Below are positions 6,080 through 6,424 of a DNA stretch of 6,424 nucleotides, piece by piece. The DNA is taken from NCBI GenBank assembly GCA_947259865.1, contig CAMYNZ010000295.1, forward strand, positions 1 to 6,424, read 5' to 3'. Numbering within the stretch: the first letter of the stretch is position 1; each line of letters opens with the position of its first letter. The notes beneath the pieces are model-generated. The model was given only the letters and a program-made list of their open reading frames with translations. It was not told where the DNA came from and did not search any database. The stretch is from an uncultured Desulfobacterales bacterium. Its GTDB lineage: Bacteria > Desulfobacterota > Desulfobacteria > Desulfobacterales > G020354645. The position numbers were made by a program, and so were the translations under genes.

Positions 6080-6355
6080 TAGGGGTCGGGGAGTTTTTTG
6101 GATGAGGTGGCTGCATGAATCATCAGCGACTGCATCGTGCAAACTCATGCATAAGAGGTCGTAGCCAAAGAACAGCGATTAGACATTATGACAATAGGTT
6201 AGGGGTAAAATCAACATCGTGCCCCCAAGATAGATTTGGGTTACCGCCTGTTCTTTGGCAACGCTCCCTAATGCATTCAGACAGTGCACAATTTCGCTGC
6301 TTATAATTCATTCCGCTATTATCAGAGGTTGGCAGAAAAAACTCCCCGACCCCTC
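6080..6355. mobile_element. Miniature inverted-repeat transposable element (MITE), copy B
   Basis: This 276-bp element has perfect 19-bp terminal inverted repeats (AGGGGTCGGGGAGTTTTTT at 6081-6099, its reverse complement at 6336-6354). A perfect 8-bp target duplication, ACATAATT, lies on each side. It has the same orientation as copy A. A 12-bp perfect internal stem (GCCAAAGAACAG 6164-6175 with CTGTTCTTTGGC 6248-6259) and a central CCCAA/TTGGG stem (6224-6240) make the whole element fold back on itself. It lacks copy A's 29-bp duplication and is shorter in the left arm (GATGAGGTGG before CTGCATGAAT), which looks like an internal deletion. The small reading frames inside are not genes. No transposase is encoded. 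Confidence 0.9.
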
Positions 6356-6363
6356 ACATAATT
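6356..6363. repeat. Target-site duplication of element copy B, right
   Basis: ACATAATT, identical to 6072-6079. The remaining bases to the window end (6364-6424) are AT-rich with no feature I can support. Confidence 0.8.
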
Positions 6364-6424
6364 ATAACTGTTGCCATATCGATAATTATATTTTAACGTG
6401 TTGAAAAAATAGAGTATAATAATT

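Noticed and set aside
5841..6116. Minus-strand 91-codon reading frame upstream of the PilZ gene
   Set aside because: Its start lies inside the left end of MITE copy B, the composition is uneven and no motif is recognisable, so it most likely runs through non-coding DNA.
4727..6355. A composite transposon carrying the PilZ gene
   Set aside because: The outer flanking 8-mers differ and each MITE has its own target duplication, which fits two independent insertions.

Overview
The window reads as chromosomal DNA of a Gram-negative bacterium. It encodes a lipoprotein with a lipobox, a Sec-exported protein, multi-pass membrane proteins and PilZ-type proteins. Moderate GC, AT-rich intergenic DNA, many repeats and the feel of the proteins suggest a Desulfobacterota/deltaproteobacterial lineage, but no marker gene fixes the taxonomy. 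All five credible genes lie on the minus strand, so transcription runs from high to low coordinates.

Right-hand part (about 4611-6424): a gene for a protein with two tandem PilZ domains (5170-5751) lies between two copies of a miniature transposable element (4727-5045 and 6080-6355). Each copy has about 19-bp terminal inverted repeats, a largely palindromic interior, and its own perfect 8-bp target duplication (AATTATTT and ACATAATT). No transposase is present.

Middle part (2549-4610): a sigma70-like promoter (TTGATA-17-TAAAAT) drives a two-gene operon. It encodes a four-TM membrane protein with a cytoplasmic coiled coil (3470-4450) and an exported von Willebrand A (vWA) protein with an intact MIDAS motif (2658-3428). 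A strong hairpin/poly-U terminator ends it (2549-2592).

Left-hand part (1-2498): after an intergenic stretch with 20-bp tandem repeats and a 14-bp inverted repeat, a second promoter (TTGATA-17-TAGTAT) drives a second operon. It encodes a larger membrane protein with a long alpha-helical domain (645-2120) and a vWA lipoprotein with a degraded MIDAS (1-625, running off the window).

The main biological point is that the two operons have the same design: polytopic membrane protein, then exported vWA protein, with promoters sharing an identical 13-bp block around the -35 box. They look like two diverged copies of an undescribed envelope module in which a vWA protein may work with a membrane partner. 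No MoxR-type ATPase, the usual partner of many bacterial vWA proteins, is visible. Functions beyond the domain level are inference.
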